Below, piece after piece: positions 63,816 to 64,000 of a stretch of DNA of 64,000 nt. This DNA is from Porites lobata (lineage: Eukaryota; Cnidaria; Anthozoa; Scleractinia; Poritidae). A model generated the notes under the pieces. That model saw nothing but the letters and a program-made list of their open reading frames with translations. It ran no database searches and was not told where the DNA came from. The translations under genes and the position numbers were made by a program. The stretch lies in the NCBI GenBank assembly GCA_942486035.1, contig CALNXK010000296.1, positions 247,501 through 311,500 on the forward strand, in the 5' to 3' direction. The stretch's first letter is position 1; each line of letters opens with the position of its first letter.

Positions 63816-64000
63816 GTACCGAGATGAAAAACTTAAGCTGCTCGACTATACCACTAAAAAAATCAATTTTTTTTCGTTTCCGATTTTTGTTTTTTATTCA
63901 CAGTACACCTTCAAATAAGTGGTAGTAATATTGGTTCTTTATAAGTTGTTATACTTCTTATTATCGTTATTGGTTGTTATCATCCCAATCATACCAGTAA

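Overview
This window looks like nuclear DNA from an animal, most likely an anthozoan cnidarian and probably a stony coral. The evidence is about 55 short coding blocks bounded by GT/AG splice sites, AT-rich introns full of small palindromic DNA transposons, and several tRNA-derived SINE-like repeats of a kind I associate with coral genomes. The species assignment is inference; I see no bacterial-type operon, rRNA or CRISPR array.

The whole window appears to be the inside of one plus-strand gene that runs off both ends. Exons 1-16 (positions 1-26527, about 606 codons) read as the invertebrate counterpart of JAKMIP (Janus kinase and microtubule-interacting protein; Marlin-1 family). They collinearly match the N-terminal coil, the middle coils, the Arg/Lys-rich linker, the acidic Ser-rich linker and the JAKMIP_CC3 region of vertebrate JAKMIP1-3. 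At the point where vertebrate JAKMIPs are nearly finished, this gene continues. A 4.46-kb exon (27357-31815) carries more than 30 repeats of an (M)TD-L...DL..LE motif, nine of them on an exact 132-bp period. Exons 18-20 complete a 1752-codon module that begins and ends at phase-0 splice sites and is the only part with phase-1 introns. Next come about 25 small coiled-coil exons (36902-52343), many of them alternating 87-bp and 69-bp copies of a duplicated exon pair. A 345-codon proline-rich disordered exon (55682-56716) follows, then six micro-exons of 30 or 33 bp (57792-61637) and more coil exons to 63815. The visible coding sequence is about 3485 codons with no start codon or final stop in view. 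A possible alternative last exon at 15053-15109 would give a short N-terminal isoform.

The introns hold most of the sequence. Intron 1 contains a 5-kb GTTGTCC-type 9-bp minisatellite (1432-6540) split by a LINE fragment. Other introns hold at least 20 MITE-like palindromes or terminal-inverted-repeat elements, tRNA-headed SINE-like repeats, a degenerate GGAC minisatellite, and a decayed transposon with a MADF-domain fragment. Long ORFs in the minisatellite and on the minus strand of the giant exon are by-products of repeats and are not annotated as genes.

As a whole, the protein would be a long, largely helical rod: a JAKMIP-like head, a repeat-rich acidic segment, a tandem-duplicated coil, a flexible proline-rich hinge and a second coil. 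A cytoskeletal or centrosome/cilium-associated scaffold is the natural guess. That is inference from the JAKMIP family and the coil architecture; nothing in the sequence proves it.
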